From Rugalucina vietnamica (Eukaryota; Mollusca; Bivalvia; Lucinida; Lucinidae), in assembly GCA_964017185.1 (NCBI GenBank), contig OZ024869.1:62386931-62450930 (forward strand): DNA of 64,000 bases, written 5' to 3'. Position numbers and translations under genes: made by a program. Under the pieces are notes generated by a model. The model did no database searches and was not told where the DNA came from. It saw nothing but the letters and a program-made list of their open reading frames with translations. Of the stretch, positions 12,501 to 23,822 are shown in pieces (the stretch's first letter is position 1; each line of letters begins with the position of its first letter).

Positions 12501-13039
12501 TTCAGAGAAGAAGATTTTTTTTTTCAATTAAAACATATATGTTGCCATGGCAACCAGAGTTCCAGTCCGATCTGCCCAAAAACCTTTCCTACTACACAGT
12601 GATGTTTTTAGTGTAATTTGATCAAGATCCCCCTACTGGTTTTGGAGATATTGATGTTTTAATGTTTTCCCATAGTAAGTCTATGGAGACTATTGACCCC
12701 GGGGCGAGGCCAAATTTGACCCAAGGGGCATGAAGGACATAATTTATAAAGAGGACCATTAGCCATTGCCACATACCAAATATCAAAGCTGTGGGCCAAG
12801 TGGTCTCAGATAAGATTTTTTTAGTTTTTCCCATCCTAAGTCTATGAGAGCTATTTGTTGCTATGGAAACCACAATTTTGATACAATCTGCTCCAAAACC
12901 TAATGCAATCAATTCCCCAACCCAATGATGGTTCAAATTTGATCAAGATTGGCCCACTAGCTTCAGAAATATTCTTCTTTGAAATTGTGGATGACGCCAT
13001 CGCCGCCTGCCTATCCTATAAGCTCACCTGGTGAGCTAA
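9598..13039 (-). mobile_element. HINE-like element A, nested in B and hosting C
   Basis: The left end has the palindrome GGACCATTGGTCC (9605-9617) and TAGCTCACCTGAG. The right end is AGCTCACCTGGTGAGCTAA at 13021-13039. The body is built of ~180-bp monomers containing TAAGTCTATGGAGACTATC and CATTAGCCATTGCCACATAC. It is split by the oppositely oriented element C at 9895-11875. Confidence 0.65.
9895..11875 (+). mobile_element. HINE-like element C, complete ends, innermost
   Basis: The 5' end TTAGCTCACCTGAGCC forms a hairpin with GAAGGCTCA, followed by a CCGTGCATCCGTGCGTCC microsatellite. The 3' end has the inverted copy CTCAGGTGAGC (11840-11850), then a small hairpin GCCCTTGGGC (11858-11867), then CTACTTGTT. 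Inside are three ~320-bp units (GTTTATTGAGTAGTCCTT) and two ~465-bp units (ACCAAGATGGCTGCCATG). It sits between GAAGAG and TTTTTCCCATTG of element A. Confidence 0.7.
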
Positions 13040-13487
13040 AAATCCACAGTTTTTTTTTCACTATTTCCCATGTAAAAGCCTATGTTTCCAAAATTGACCT
13101 TGCCGTAAAATAGGTCAAGGTCATCCTAGGGTCATCATTTGATCAAACTATGATGGGGTGGAGTCCCAAATGCTTAATACCAAGTTTCGTGAAAATCGGC
13201 CTGCCGGTTCTGGAGAAGATTTTTGAGTGTTTTTTACCATATGTGGGCATGGCGGCCATCTTGGTCATGTGGCCCGGATTTTGAGATCAAAATTCTGTTC
13301 CCCCTACCCATGGATGCTCCACATAAAATTTTACTTTGATTGGCCAAGCAGTTTCAGAGAAGATCTTTGAATTTTTGGATGACAGACGGACGAAAGACGG
13401 ACATCAGACGGACTGATTGTATACTATAAGCTCACCTTGTGAGCCTTCAGCTCAGGTGAGCTAATAAAACTGAGATCTATTGAAGAG

Positions 13488-13826
13488 CAGTGAGCATATA
13501 AATGAGAAAATTGATGTGTCATACTGCGATTTCGGCTACTGCAGCCTCTTCAGTGACACTTTAGATGGAGCCAAAGTGAAATACTGTAATTTTGCAACAG
13601 GATAGTCGATCAAAGACTAGTATTATCCAAACAGAGCCAAATATATAAAACGTTGGTTAGAAAATGAATCTAAACCGATAATGAATTATTTTTCTGATTT
13701 CTCAGAATACCCTCTCTGATCTTAAAGGGCCAAAAGGAAAATATAATCTGCACAATGGATGATGTATGGGGAGACTTTTTAGGGCCGCCACATGGCACAA
13801 CACCAGCTGCAGTAATAGCAAATTAA
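13488..13826 (+). repeat. dispersed repeat X, copy 1
   Basis: This segment reappears inverted at about 33595-33931. Shared words include CTTCAGTGACACTTTAGATGG-like sequence, CAGAATACCCTCTCTGATC and CACAACACCAGCTGCAG. Hairpin element E begins exactly where it stops. Part of its start recurs at 15308-15345. Class unknown. Confidence 0.6.
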
Positions 13827-15291
13827 AACCAGAGGACCAATGGTCCTGTAAACGCTCACCTGAGACCTGAGATATATACCACTAGAATGGTAATATACAT
13901 GTATATAACCCCAGAGCAACCTCTGGAGGCAATTTCTTTTTTAAATCATAAAGATTCAGTCCATTTGCCAATTTACTGCAAGTTTAATTTTGCCCTAACA
14001 ATTTTCCCCATTCAAATGCGTGGGCAACCTAAGTTGACCTTGCTGTAAAAAAGTCAAGGTCATCCCAGGGTCAAGATTTATACAAACTTTGTAGAGCTCC
14101 ATTGCCTGATGCTTCATGCCAAGTTTCAAAATCATAGGCCTTCTAGTTCTGGAGAAGAAGATTTTTAAAGGTTTTTACTATTTATAGCCATGGTGGCCAT
14201 CTTGGTCACGTGACCTTGACCATTTATACAAACTTTCATTCACTCTTCCTAAGAATGCTCCACATAAAGTTTGGCTTTGATTGGCCAAGCGGTTTCAGAG
14301 AAGAAGATGTTTGAATAGTATGGTCATACACATGTATATAGCCCTGGGGCAGGGGAAGACAACCCTCTGGGCCCAAAATATTTTCATAAACATAAATCTT
14401 TTGTCCATTTGCTTATTCCTAGCAAGTTTTTTGCCACTAAATGACATTTTCTTATTTTTCCCATTCAAATGCATGGGCGGCCTAAGTTGACCTTGCTGTA
14501 AAAAAGGTCAAGGTCATCCCAGGGTCATGATTTATATAAACTTTGTAGCGCTCCATTGCCTGATGCTTCTTGCCAAGTTTCAAAATCATAGGCCGCCTGG
14601 TTCTGGAGAAGAAGATTTTTAAAGGTTTTTGCTATTTATAGCCATGGCGGCCATCTTGGTCATGTGACCATGACCTTTTATATAAACTTTCTTTGCTGCT
14701 TCCCAAGGATGCTCCACGTGAAGTTTGGCTTTGATTGGCCAAGCGGTTTCAGAGGAGAAGATGTTTAAATATTATGGAAATATATATCTATATAGCCCCG
14801 GGGCAGGGGCAGACAACCCCCAGGGGCCAAAATTTTTCCATAAACATTAATTTTCTGTCTATTTGCCTATTCCCAGTAAGTTTTACCCATTTACCATTTT
14901 TCCCCATTCAAATGCATTGGCGACCTAAGTTGACCTTGCCGTAAAATAGGTCAAGGTCATCGCAGGGTCATGATTTATATAAACTTTGTAAAGCTTCTTT
15001 CTGTGATGCTTCATGCCAAGTTTCAAAATCATAGGCCTTCTGGTTCTGGAGAAGAAGATTTTTGAAGGTTTTTGCTATTTATAGCCATGGCGGCCATCTT
15101 GGTCATGTGACCTGGACCATTTATATATACTTTTTTTCCCCCTTCCTAAGGATGCTCCACATGAAGTTTGGCTTTGATTGGCCAAGCGGTTTCAGAGAAG
15201 ATCTTTGAAATTGTGGACGGACGGACGGATGACGGACGGACGGACGACGGAGCATGGCCATCCTATAAGCTCACCGTGTGAGGTGAGCTAA
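13827..15291 (-). mobile_element. HINE-like element E, uninterrupted
   Basis: The cleanest copy of the family. The left end is AACCAGAGGACCAATGGTCC then GCTCACCTGAG; the right end is a GACGGACG microsatellite, CATGGCCATCCTATAAGC, then AGGTGAGCTAA. It contains about two and a half ~450-bp monomers; GTTGACCTTGC recurs near 14033, 14487 and 14930. Confidence 0.7.
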
Positions 15292-16304
15292 TAAAACTGA
15301 GATCTATTAAATGAGAAAATTTATGTGTCATACTGCGGTTTCCACTACAACTATAGGAAGAGGGAACCATTGTGTTTATAAATAATCCAGGTCACTGTAT
15401 GATGACAACGTGAGAAAATGTACCTTTGGACAATTTTTCTAAAGTTAGAAAAACAATGTTACTTTGAATGTATAACGCTTCTAGAGTCTGCTAGTCTTTA
15501 TTTGACCAGAATATTCCAGTTATTTTGTGAGTTATGACTATCTATATGAACCCTAGAGACGTCATTGTCCCGAGTTGTCATTGTCAAAGTTGTTTAATGC
15601 ATTTCTGCATGTTAGTAGAGCCAACAATACTCGCTGTATTTACTTAAAACTGTTTAAGCACTGGTCAGAACCTATTGTTAAGATAGAAGCATATCATTCT
15701 CATACAGGCAATCTGTAGAAATAATCTTGTCTACTGTTTTGATGATAAGGTTGCTATGGTTACCATCTAAGGATAGATATAATCATGACCCTGTGATGAC
15801 CTTGACCTATTTCATGGCTAGGTCAACATAGGTTGCCCATGTAATTAAATGGGCAAAATTGTTAAATTGTCATTTAAAGAGCAAAACTCGCAGGAATTGG
15901 GCAAATGGACTGAAAATTCAAAATTCTGAAAAACTTTGGACACCAGGGGTTGGTCTGCCCCCACCCCGGCCCAATATACATGTATATAACCATAATATTT
16001 AAAAGAACTTCTTTGAAACTGCTTGGCCAATCAAAGTTAAATTTTATAGAAACTTGGAGCCAATGTCATGGCATTTTTTTCATGTATTTCCATTATAAGT
16101 CTATGGTAGATAATGACATGGCATCTATAGACCCCAGGGGCACCGTTGGCAGGATTTATAAAGAGGAGTACTATACATTGCTCCACACAAAATATGAAAG
16201 CTCTGGGCCATGTGGTTTTGGAGAAGATTTTTTTTGATGTTTTTCCCATTGTAAGTCTATGGGAGCTATTGACCCCAGCAGCATGATTTGCAGAATTTAT
16301 GTAA
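15292..16304. repeat. mixed fragments of hairpin elements and repeat X
   Basis: Starts with a piece of repeat X (15308-15345), then plus-orientation monomer fragments (AATAATCCAGG, TTGACCTATTTCATGG, CTTGGCCAATCAAAG to about 16050), then minus-orientation ~180-bp monomers to 16304. About 15380-15780 holds nothing I recognise. Confidence 0.45.
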
Positions 16305-18478
16305 AACCAGAGGACCATTGGTCCTGAGAACGCTCACCTGAAGCCTGATCTTGGAGCATTAAGTCATCACCTTGAATACTCACACACCTTTATTGAAACC
16401 TAGTGATTTCTGAGAAAACTGTAATCTAAATTTTCATATCTAAATGACCTTGGGTAAAGGTCAAGAAATGACCTTGACCTTAATATCACATACCTTCATT
16501 GACTCCATTGGTTGTTTGCATCTTGCAACTTTCAAGTCTCAGGCTGCAATAGTTTCCGATATATCAATTGTTTTCGCCTTTTCCCATGTAAATGCCTACT
16601 TTTCCGAAATTGACCTTGCCATAAAATAGGTCAAGGTCATACTAGGGTCATCATTTGAACAAAGAATGATGGACTGGAGTCCCAAATGCTACATACCAAG
16701 TTTCGTGAAAATCGGCCTGCCGAATTTTTGAGTGTTTTTTACCAGATATGGGCATGGCGGCCATCTTGGTCATGTGACCCAGATTTCGCTATCAAACTTT
16801 CGTCTCCCCTACCTATGGATGCTCCTACATAAAAGGATCTCAGAAGATTTCTTTAGTGAGATTGCCCAAGAAATCTTCAAAATCTCAAGTTCCAGGCACT
16901 TACAAGTTGATTACAGTCGAAACGTAAGTTTCTGTTGTATATAGACATGTTATGTTGTGTGTAAGTCAAGAAGTGACTACTTTAGAAATTGGACAAAATC
17001 TTTGAATTTAATATAGGATCATATAGGAAATAGGAAACTTTATAAGCCCATGTTCCCCCCCCCCCTTGCCCAATCAAATATTTTGAACACAACTGTATTT
17101 TTGTAAAGGACATATTATATCAGAATGTCATGTTTGGGCAATGGGGGGAAGGCTGTCAAAAAGCCCAAAAACCGATAAATGGGCTCAGCTCTATTATTTG
17201 TAATGTACCAAGGCTATGGAAATATACTGTATATGTATGTTCTACCTGAATGAACAGACCATCTGTCCTATTTTAACAGGTATACACATTAAGTGTACAG
17301 GTTACAATGCATATAAATATACTGTGCAAAATATGTTTCTCAATATTTGATGGTTTATGTTTTATTTGAGATATGCGTCCGTGGACTTAAAACCTAATAT
17401 TGCATCAGCACCACACAACTATTGGTTTTATCTTAATTTGATACATGCAAGGCTCTGTCAGAAGAACTTCCCTAATGTCTACAAAACATATGGAGTCACT
17501 GTTCAAAGTAAAAGTTGCTAAATGTTTTTGCGTAGTATATTTAAGGTACAGGTTTTAGCAAAAATGGTGGGCAGTGTTATTTAGAATTATAAATCTGATA
17601 AACATGATGAACCAGTTATTAGTCCATTAATAGTTTCTACCCACAATTTTAGGTTGCAATAAACATAGTGTAGTATATTCTTGATAAACTATAGCAAAAA
17701 AGTTGTTTTCTGACAAAATAATTTTTCGAAAAAATCTGACCCCATTCCCCTTTGGCACAGATTTGTGCTGCAGGTATGTAACATCGTTGTTGCATTAATC
17801 AAACCTTAAATTTTACGGAGAATGCAACAAGATTAACACAGAAGCTGCCAGAAACACTCAAACTTTGGGCGGAAAACCTATATAGTCTTCCGAGAGCCTT
17901 TTACTTTGATTGGCCAAGCAGTTTCAGAGAAGAAGATCTTTGAAAAGTGTGTATAGACAAGAAATGACCTTGACCTAAATTAATCATATACCTTCATCTT
18001 CTCCATTAATTGTTTGCATCTACCACTTTTCAGGTCTCAGGCTGCAATAGTTAAAAAAAAAAATCCAAAGTTTTCACTTTTTTCCATGTAAAAGCCTATG
18101 TTTCAAAAATTGACCTTGCCTTAAAATAGGTCAAGTCATCCTACAGTCATCATTTGATCAAACTAAGATGGGCTGGAGTCCCAAATGCTACATATCAAGT
18201 TTCGTGAAAATCGGCCTGCTGGTTCTGGAGAAGAAGACTTTTGAAGGGTTTTTACCATATATGGGTGGGGCGGCCATCTTGGTCATGTGACCAAGATACG
18301 GCGAACAAAATATAAATGCCACTACCCAAGGAGGCTCCATATAAAATTGATCAGCCAAGTGGTTTCAGAGAAGAAGATCTTTGAAATTGTGGACGATGGA
18401 TGGATGACGGACGGACGGACGCCGGATCATGGCCATCCTATAAGCTCACCTTGTGAGCCTTCGGCTCAGGTGAGCTAA
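16305..18478 (-). mobile_element. HINE-like element F with Spy-like insertion
   Basis: The left end is AACCAGAGGACCATTGGTCC; the right end is AGCTCACCTTGTGAGCC then TTCGGCTCAGGTGAGCTAA. Outside it, ATTTATGTAAA on the left and CAATGCTGCATACC on the right belong to the ~180-bp monomer type, so F itself sits inside an older element. Confidence 0.6.
16835..17898. mobile_element. TIR element without target duplication (Spy-like), 1064 bp
   Basis: The ends are imperfect inverted repeats: GGATCTCAGAAGATT at the left, AGTCTTCCGAGAGCC at the right (12 of 15 positions pair). An intact host copy near 13330 reads CACATAAAATTTTACTTTG. Here the left flank stops at CATAAAA and the right flank resumes at TTTTACTTTG, so nothing was duplicated. 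Precise insertion between AAA and TTT with no duplication is the published signature of Spy transposons. No transposase ORF is seen. Confidence 0.6.
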
Positions 18479-19480
18479 TAACAATGCTGCATACCAAATA
18501 TAGAAGCTTTTGCTCTTGTAGTTTCAGAGAAGAAGAATTTTTACATGTATTTCCCATAAGACTATGGCAGATGATGACGCCCCTGGGGCGGGGCCTGTAT
18601 GAATCCAAGGGACATGGTTGGCAGGATTTATAAAGAGGACCACTATACATTGCTACAAACAAAATATGGAAGTGCTGGGCCTTGTGGTGTCAAAGAAGAA
18701 GATTTTTATTTTTATGTTTGTTCCATTGTAAGTCTATGGGAGCTAATGACCCCTGGGGAGGAGCCATTTCTGGTCCCAGGGGCATGCTTGGCAGGATTTA
18801 TGTAAAGATCCACATACAATGATGCATACCAAATAAAGAAGCTTTGACTGTTGTGGTTTCAGAGAAGAAGATTTTTTCATGTATTTTCCATTATAAGCCT
18901 ATGGCAAATAATGATGCTCCCAGGGCGGGGCCTGTATGGGCACGGTTAGCAGGATTTATAAAGTGGACCACTATACACTGCTACACACAAAATAGAAAAG
19001 CTCTGAGCCTTGTGGTTTTGTAAGTCTGGGAACCAGAGGACCAATGGTCCTGTAAACGCTCACCTGAAACCCCGAGATATATACCAATAAACTTGTTTGA
19101 CTAGAATGGTAATATACATGTATATAACTATATAACCCCAGGGCCGGGTCAGAGCAACCCTTGGAGTCAATTTCTTTTTGAAAACATAAAACTTCAGTCC
19201 ATTTGCCAATATACTGCAAGTTTTGCCCTTCAAATGACATTTTAACAATTTTCCCCATTCAAATGCATGGGCGGCCTATGCTGACCATGCTGTAAAATAG
19301 GTCAAAGTCATCCAAGGGTCACGATTTATATAAAACTTTGTAGAGCTCCATTGCCTGATGTTTCATGCCAAGTTTCAAAATCATATGCCTTCTGGTTCTG
19401 GAGAAAAAAGATTTTTAAAGGTTTTTGCTATTTAGAGCCATGACGGCCATCATGGTCATGTGACCTGGACCATTTATATA

Positions 19481-19672
19481 CTGTAAATTCGAAAATTTTC
19501 GCGTGACTTTTATTTCGCGAATTTTCTTTTTCCGAATTATTAGCGAGTTCTTGAATTCGCGAGTGAGTGTCAATGTATTCTATAAAATTAATAGTGCCTC
19601 TTTATTAGCGAGGCAACCAATTCGCGAATATTAGCGAAAATTAAGTTCTCGCGAATATTTCCGGATCTACAG
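19481..19672. mobile_element. MITE with TA duplication, 192 bp
   Basis: CTGTAAATTCG...CGCG at the left and CGCG...CGGATCTACAG at the right are inverted repeats; TTCGCGAATT-type words fill the interior. TA flanks both sides, and removing the element restores CCATTTATATAAACTTTCG, the normal host repeat. A TA duplication suggests the Tc1/mariner group. Confidence 0.75.
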
Positions 19673-20124
19673 TAAACTTTCGTTCCCCCTTCCTAAGGAT
19701 GCTCCACATGAAGTTTGGCTTTGATTGGCCAAGCCGTTTCAGAGAAGAAGATCTTTGAACATTATGATAATATACATGTATATTACCCTAGGGTGGGGGC
19801 AGACCTGCCCCTGGGGTCCAATGTTTTTTAGGATCATAAATGTCAAGTCCCTTTGCCCATTTCCATAAAGTATTTCCCCTCAAATGACATTTTGACAATT
19901 TTCCCCATTCAAATGCATGGGCAACACATGTTGACCTTGCCGTAAAATAGGTCAGGGTCATCCCAGGGTCATGATTTATATAAACTTTGTAGAGCTCCAT
20001 TGCCTGATGCTTCATGCCAAGTTTCAAAATCGTAGGCCTTCTGGTTCTGGATAAGATTTTTAAAGGTTTTTGCTATTTATAGCCATGGCAGCCATCTTGG
20101 TCATGTGACCTTGACCATTTATAT

Positions 20125-20895
20125 CAGCGAAATAGATAATCATGTGTTCTGCGTATGTACGCACGATTTTTCGCTCTGTACGCATAGAAAATTCGGACCT
20201 TTGCGTACCATGTACGCAGTAAAAATCAGTGGTACGCAAACAGATTTCGGGTTAATGCGTACTCAGATGAAAAAATACCTTTAAAATTATCACAAAATGA
20301 CAATTTTCAACTAGTTTTGTCCGGCTGCTCTGTCAACAATGGAAAAGTAGCTACAATATTAATGTAGCTTTTGCTCGTTCCATATTAACATACCATGCAA
20401 TATTGTATGTATCTTCACGTGCTCTCCGTTCAGTTCCTCGGAGAGACAAATCGTTTAGCAAAGATTTATTCATGAAGTTTTGTGTGTCACTTTTGTTTAT
20501 TGAATAGCCATTTTGCATCGATTTCTGGTCATTGTTTTGAATTTAAAACTTGATCTATTCCACGTTCTACAGCCAGCCCAGTTTATCTTGTTTTTCTATT
20601 TTATTCTCTCTTATTATCTATGCAGGGGAAAAAAGTATAAGTATGGTTAAACATGCCTAAATATTTAATTACTTGTAAAATCAGGATTGTTTACCAATTT
20701 ACTTGAATTTTCATAACTTGAATAAATTGTCTTATCCATACGTGTACACATATCTATAAGTTTAATTGATTCTAAATGAGAGGTTAGAATAAGAATCTTC
20801 AGAAAACGTGTACACAGTTGTATTGTCGGTACGCAGTGTGCATTTATTTTGATGCGTACAGTACCCATTGTGAAAAATAATTATCTACATCACTG
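20125..20895. mobile_element. TIR element, CAG...CTG ends, 771 bp
   Basis: The left end CAGCGAAATAGATAAT and right end ATTATCTACATCACTG are inverted copies; GTACGCA words recur inside in both orientations. The host flanks CATTTATAT and TATATACACTTTC overlap by about 5 bp. The CAG end resembles hAT but no clean 8-bp duplication is seen. Confidence 0.6.
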
Positions 20896-20914
20896 TATAT
20901 ACACTTTCATTCCC

Positions 20915-22175
20915 ACTTCCTAACAATGCTCCTCATAAAGCTTGGCTTTGATTGGCCAAGCAGTTTCATACATGTATATTGCCCTAGGGTGGGGGCAGAC
21001 AGACCCCTGGGGTCCAAATTTTTTCAGAATCATAAATCTTAAGTGCATTTGCCCATTTCCTGCAAGTTTTTCCCTACAAATGACATTTTAACACTTTTCC
21101 CCATTCAAATGCATGAGGAAACTATGTTGACCTTGCCGTAAAATAGGTCAAGGTCATCCCAGGGTCATGATTTATATAAAATTTGTAGAGTTCAGTCACT
21201 GATGCTTCACACCAAGTTTCAAAATCATTGGCCTTCTGGTTCTGGAGAAGAAGATTTTTAAAGGTTTTTTTCTATTTATAGCCTTGGCAGCTATCTTGGT
21301 CATGTGACCTTGACCATTTATATAAACTTTCTTTTCCCCTTCCCAAAAATGCTCCACATGAAGTTTGGCTTTGATTGGCCAAGCGGTTTCAGAGGAGAAG
21401 ATCTTTGAAATTGTTAACGACGACAACGACGACGACGGACGCCGGAGCATGGGTATACTATAAGCTCACCTGTGAGCCTTTGGCTCAGGTGAGCTGAAAA
21501 TGACCCTCGGGGCAGGGCTAGTTAAAGAGTTTTTACCATTTGCTCCATTTGGCTTTGATTGGCCAAGCGGTTTCAGGGGAGAAGATGTTTCATTATTATG
21601 GAAATATACATGTATATAGCCCCGAGGCAGGGACAGACAACCCCCCAGGGGCTTAAATTTTCCATTAATCTTCTGTCCATTTGTCTATTTCCAGTAAGTT
21701 TTACCCATTAAATAACATTTTACCATTTTTTCCCATTCAAATGCATTGGCGACCTAAGTTGACCTTGCCGTAAAATAGGTCAAGGTCATCCTAGTGTCAT
21801 GATTTATATAAACTATGATGGGCCCGCGTCCCCAATGCTATATACCAAGTTTCATGGAAATCGACCCACTGGTTCTGGAGAAGAAGATTTTTAAAGGTTT
21901 TTGCTATTTATAGCCATGGCGGCCATCTTGGTCAAATGACCTGGACCATTTATATATACTTTCGTTCCCCCTTCCTAAGGATGCTCCACATGAAGTTTGG
22001 CTTTGATTGGCCAAGAGGTTTCAGAGGAGAAGGTCTTTGAAATTGTGAACGACGACTACGGACGACGACGACGGACGCCGGAGCATGGGTATACTATAAG
22101 CTCACCTGTGAGCCTTTGGCTCAGGTGAGCTAAAAATGACCCTTGGGGCAGGGCCAGTTAAAGAGTTTTTACCAA
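20915..22175. repeat. tandem duplication, about 635-bp period, in the hairpin nest
   Basis: The stretch ending in the hairpin at 21497 plus flanking TGACCCTCGGGGCAGGGC and AAGAGTTTTTACCA is repeated with the hairpin at 22133 and TGACCCTTGGGGCAGGGC and AAGAGTTTTTACCA. Sharing the flank outside the element shows duplication of a segment, not two insertions. Confidence 0.55.
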
Positions 22176-22639
22176 AACCTAATGCAACCTTCCGTCACCC
22201 CAATGATGCTTCTGATAAAATTTGATTGTAATTGGCTGACTAGTTGCGGAGATATTTATATTTGAAAGTGTGAATGGACGGATGCACACACGGACGGACG
22301 GCGACTCGACTACCATATAAGCTCAACTTGTGAGCCTTCGGCTCAGGTGAGCTAACAATTAAATGTTTTACATCATTGGCTGACAATTCTTAATTTCAAA
22401 CCCCATCTGACATTTCTTGTACAATTGTTGGTACAACAAGATAACACACAACACATGATTCCCATTTCTACATCCAGTTTAATAATAACAGGCCAATAAA
22501 CGGTAAGGCACAAAACAAATGTAAATATAGACAAAAAATGTCTTCATTGGTCTTTACAATGTGTCAAACAAAGTCATGTAAACAATAAATTGGATTTATC
22601 AAAAATCTGTTGGAGAAAATGTAAAAAAAAATACATACT

Positions 22640-22844
22640 GAGCCACCACTTGGGAAAACCAACACTGCATAGGCAAAAACAATGGCGCAGATCAGCGCCT
22701 TTGTTTTCGCTATAGGGATAGTACAATTCCTCTTCTTTCTAAATCCAAAATTTGCAGCCTCTAACCATCTTCTTTGAATGTACAGCCCGATTTGTGTCTG
22801 ACCTGGTTGGAACCCAAATTGTTGGTTTTCTCTCGCACGGGCTC
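22640..22844. mobile_element. GAGCCGCC-type MITE, copy 1
   Basis: Starts GAGCCACCACTTGGG and ends GCACGGGCTC, with the family words GCAGATCAGCGCCTTTG, GATAGTACAATTCCTC and TTTGTGTCTGACCTGG. Weaker end match than copy 2. Confidence 0.65.
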
Positions 22845-23297
22845 ATTTGTTCTGTATACATGATTTCTTGCCTTGACCACTACATGTACATGTAAATGAA
22901 AATTGCACTTTGACATGATTCATTCAGGAACATTTTATACCCTTGGATAACCAGATCTTCTTCAGGACAAACGAGTACCCATCAACAAGATCTGGCTTTG
23001 CCTAAACATATCAATTAAACTTCAGATACAAAAGAATATCAATTTTAGCATCTGTAAATTTTCAACTCATATTGTTATGGCAATCTACTCATGAGAGAAG
23101 CTAAAAAGGTATTTTCGAACTGTAACAAATGAGCTAGAGCATATATATTAACATTCTAACAGAAAATCTGATGCTCATATGACATAGTTTATTTGTCTTA
23201 AGGAATGTCACAAGACTATTGTTCACCGAATGAAGATATTTATTGAGACAATAAGAATATCACAGTTTCTTAAACATTGGACCCTTTAAATATATTT

Positions 23298-23532
23298 GAG
23301 CCGCCTCATGGGAAAACCAACAATCTGCATAGGCGAAAACAAAGACGCAGATCAGCTTCGCGGTAACCGCAAAGCTGATCAGCACCTTTGTTTTCGCTAC
23401 TCAGATAGTACAATTCCTCCTCAACTTAACTCCCAAAATTTCAAGCTTCTAGCCTGCTTCTGTAGCTGTACAGGCCGGTTTGTGTCAGACCTGTTCGGAA
23501 ACCACATTGTTGGTTTTTCCACGAGGCGGCTC
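23298..23532. mobile_element. GAGCCGCC-type MITE, copy 2 (best preserved)
   Basis: GAGCCGCCTCATGGGAAAAC at the left pairs with the complement ending GAGGCGGCTC. A central palindrome (GATCAGCTTCGCGGTAACCG and its partner) follows the left arm. ATTT is duplicated at 23294-23297 and 23533-23536. Translated, it gives ENKDADQLRG, a string I recall from spurious predicted proteins in marine invertebrates. Confidence 0.8.
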
Positions 23533-23822
23533 ATTTCAATAAATCATATATACCGGCTCCTTTGTTTTGAGCAGGTCTCTAACAAATGAGACCTACTAAA
23601 CAAAGGAAATTTCAGCGGGAGGTCTGAAAAGTTTGTGATACTAAATGGTTAACGCTAGTGTGATGTGAATGTAAAACCGTGAACCAATAGCCAACTTCAC
23701 ACTATTATATTTTTGACTAAATGTTTCCCCCATAAATGGTCCTCTGTATAACTAGCATGGGGAGTAGCCATATACAGATCCATTTATAATTACACACAAG
23801 ACATTCTCTAAGCCAAACTTTA

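Larger units (their letters stand above)
9470..13464 (-). mobile_element. outer HINE-like element B (hosts A)
   Basis: It ends at 13464 with GAGCCTTCAGCTCAGG then TGAGCTAA. Its left part (about 9470-9597) ends in ...CAGGCTGCAGTAGTTTTCAA and its right part resumes at 13040 with AAATCCACAG. Together they match the uninterrupted sequence near 17990-18080, so element A inserted into B. The true left terminus of B is not found; 9470 is approximate. Confidence 0.55.
19031..21497 (-). mobile_element. HINE-like element G with two TIR insertions
   Basis: Starts AACCAGAGGACCAATGGTCC at 19031 and ends CTCAGGTGAGCTGA at 21497, the only copy ending CTGA instead of CTAA. It carries a 192-bp MITE (19481-19672) and a 771-bp element (20125-20895), both in a CATTTATATA stretch of its monomers. 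Confidence 0.6.
18479..22355 (-). mobile_element. older HINE-like element J, host of F and G
   Basis: ~180-bp monomers at 18479-19030 continue after G and the duplication, at 22134-22330 (CAAAACCTAATGCAACC, then a GGACGGACGG microsatellite), and end with GGCTCAGGTGAGCTAA at 22355. Its left end is lost in the mixed region before 16305. Boundaries are approximate. Confidence 0.45.

Noticed and set aside
9293-22355. Classical Helitron with CTRR end
   Set aside because: The right-hand ends do read CTAA or CTGA after a hairpin, but the inverted copy at the other end, the second terminal hairpin and the lack of a TC start fit the Helentron/HINE layout better when read on the other strand.
23296-23589. 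97-codon frame with ENKDADQLRG
   Set aside because: It lies wholly within a GAGCCGCC-type MITE and matches its palindromic structure; not a gene.
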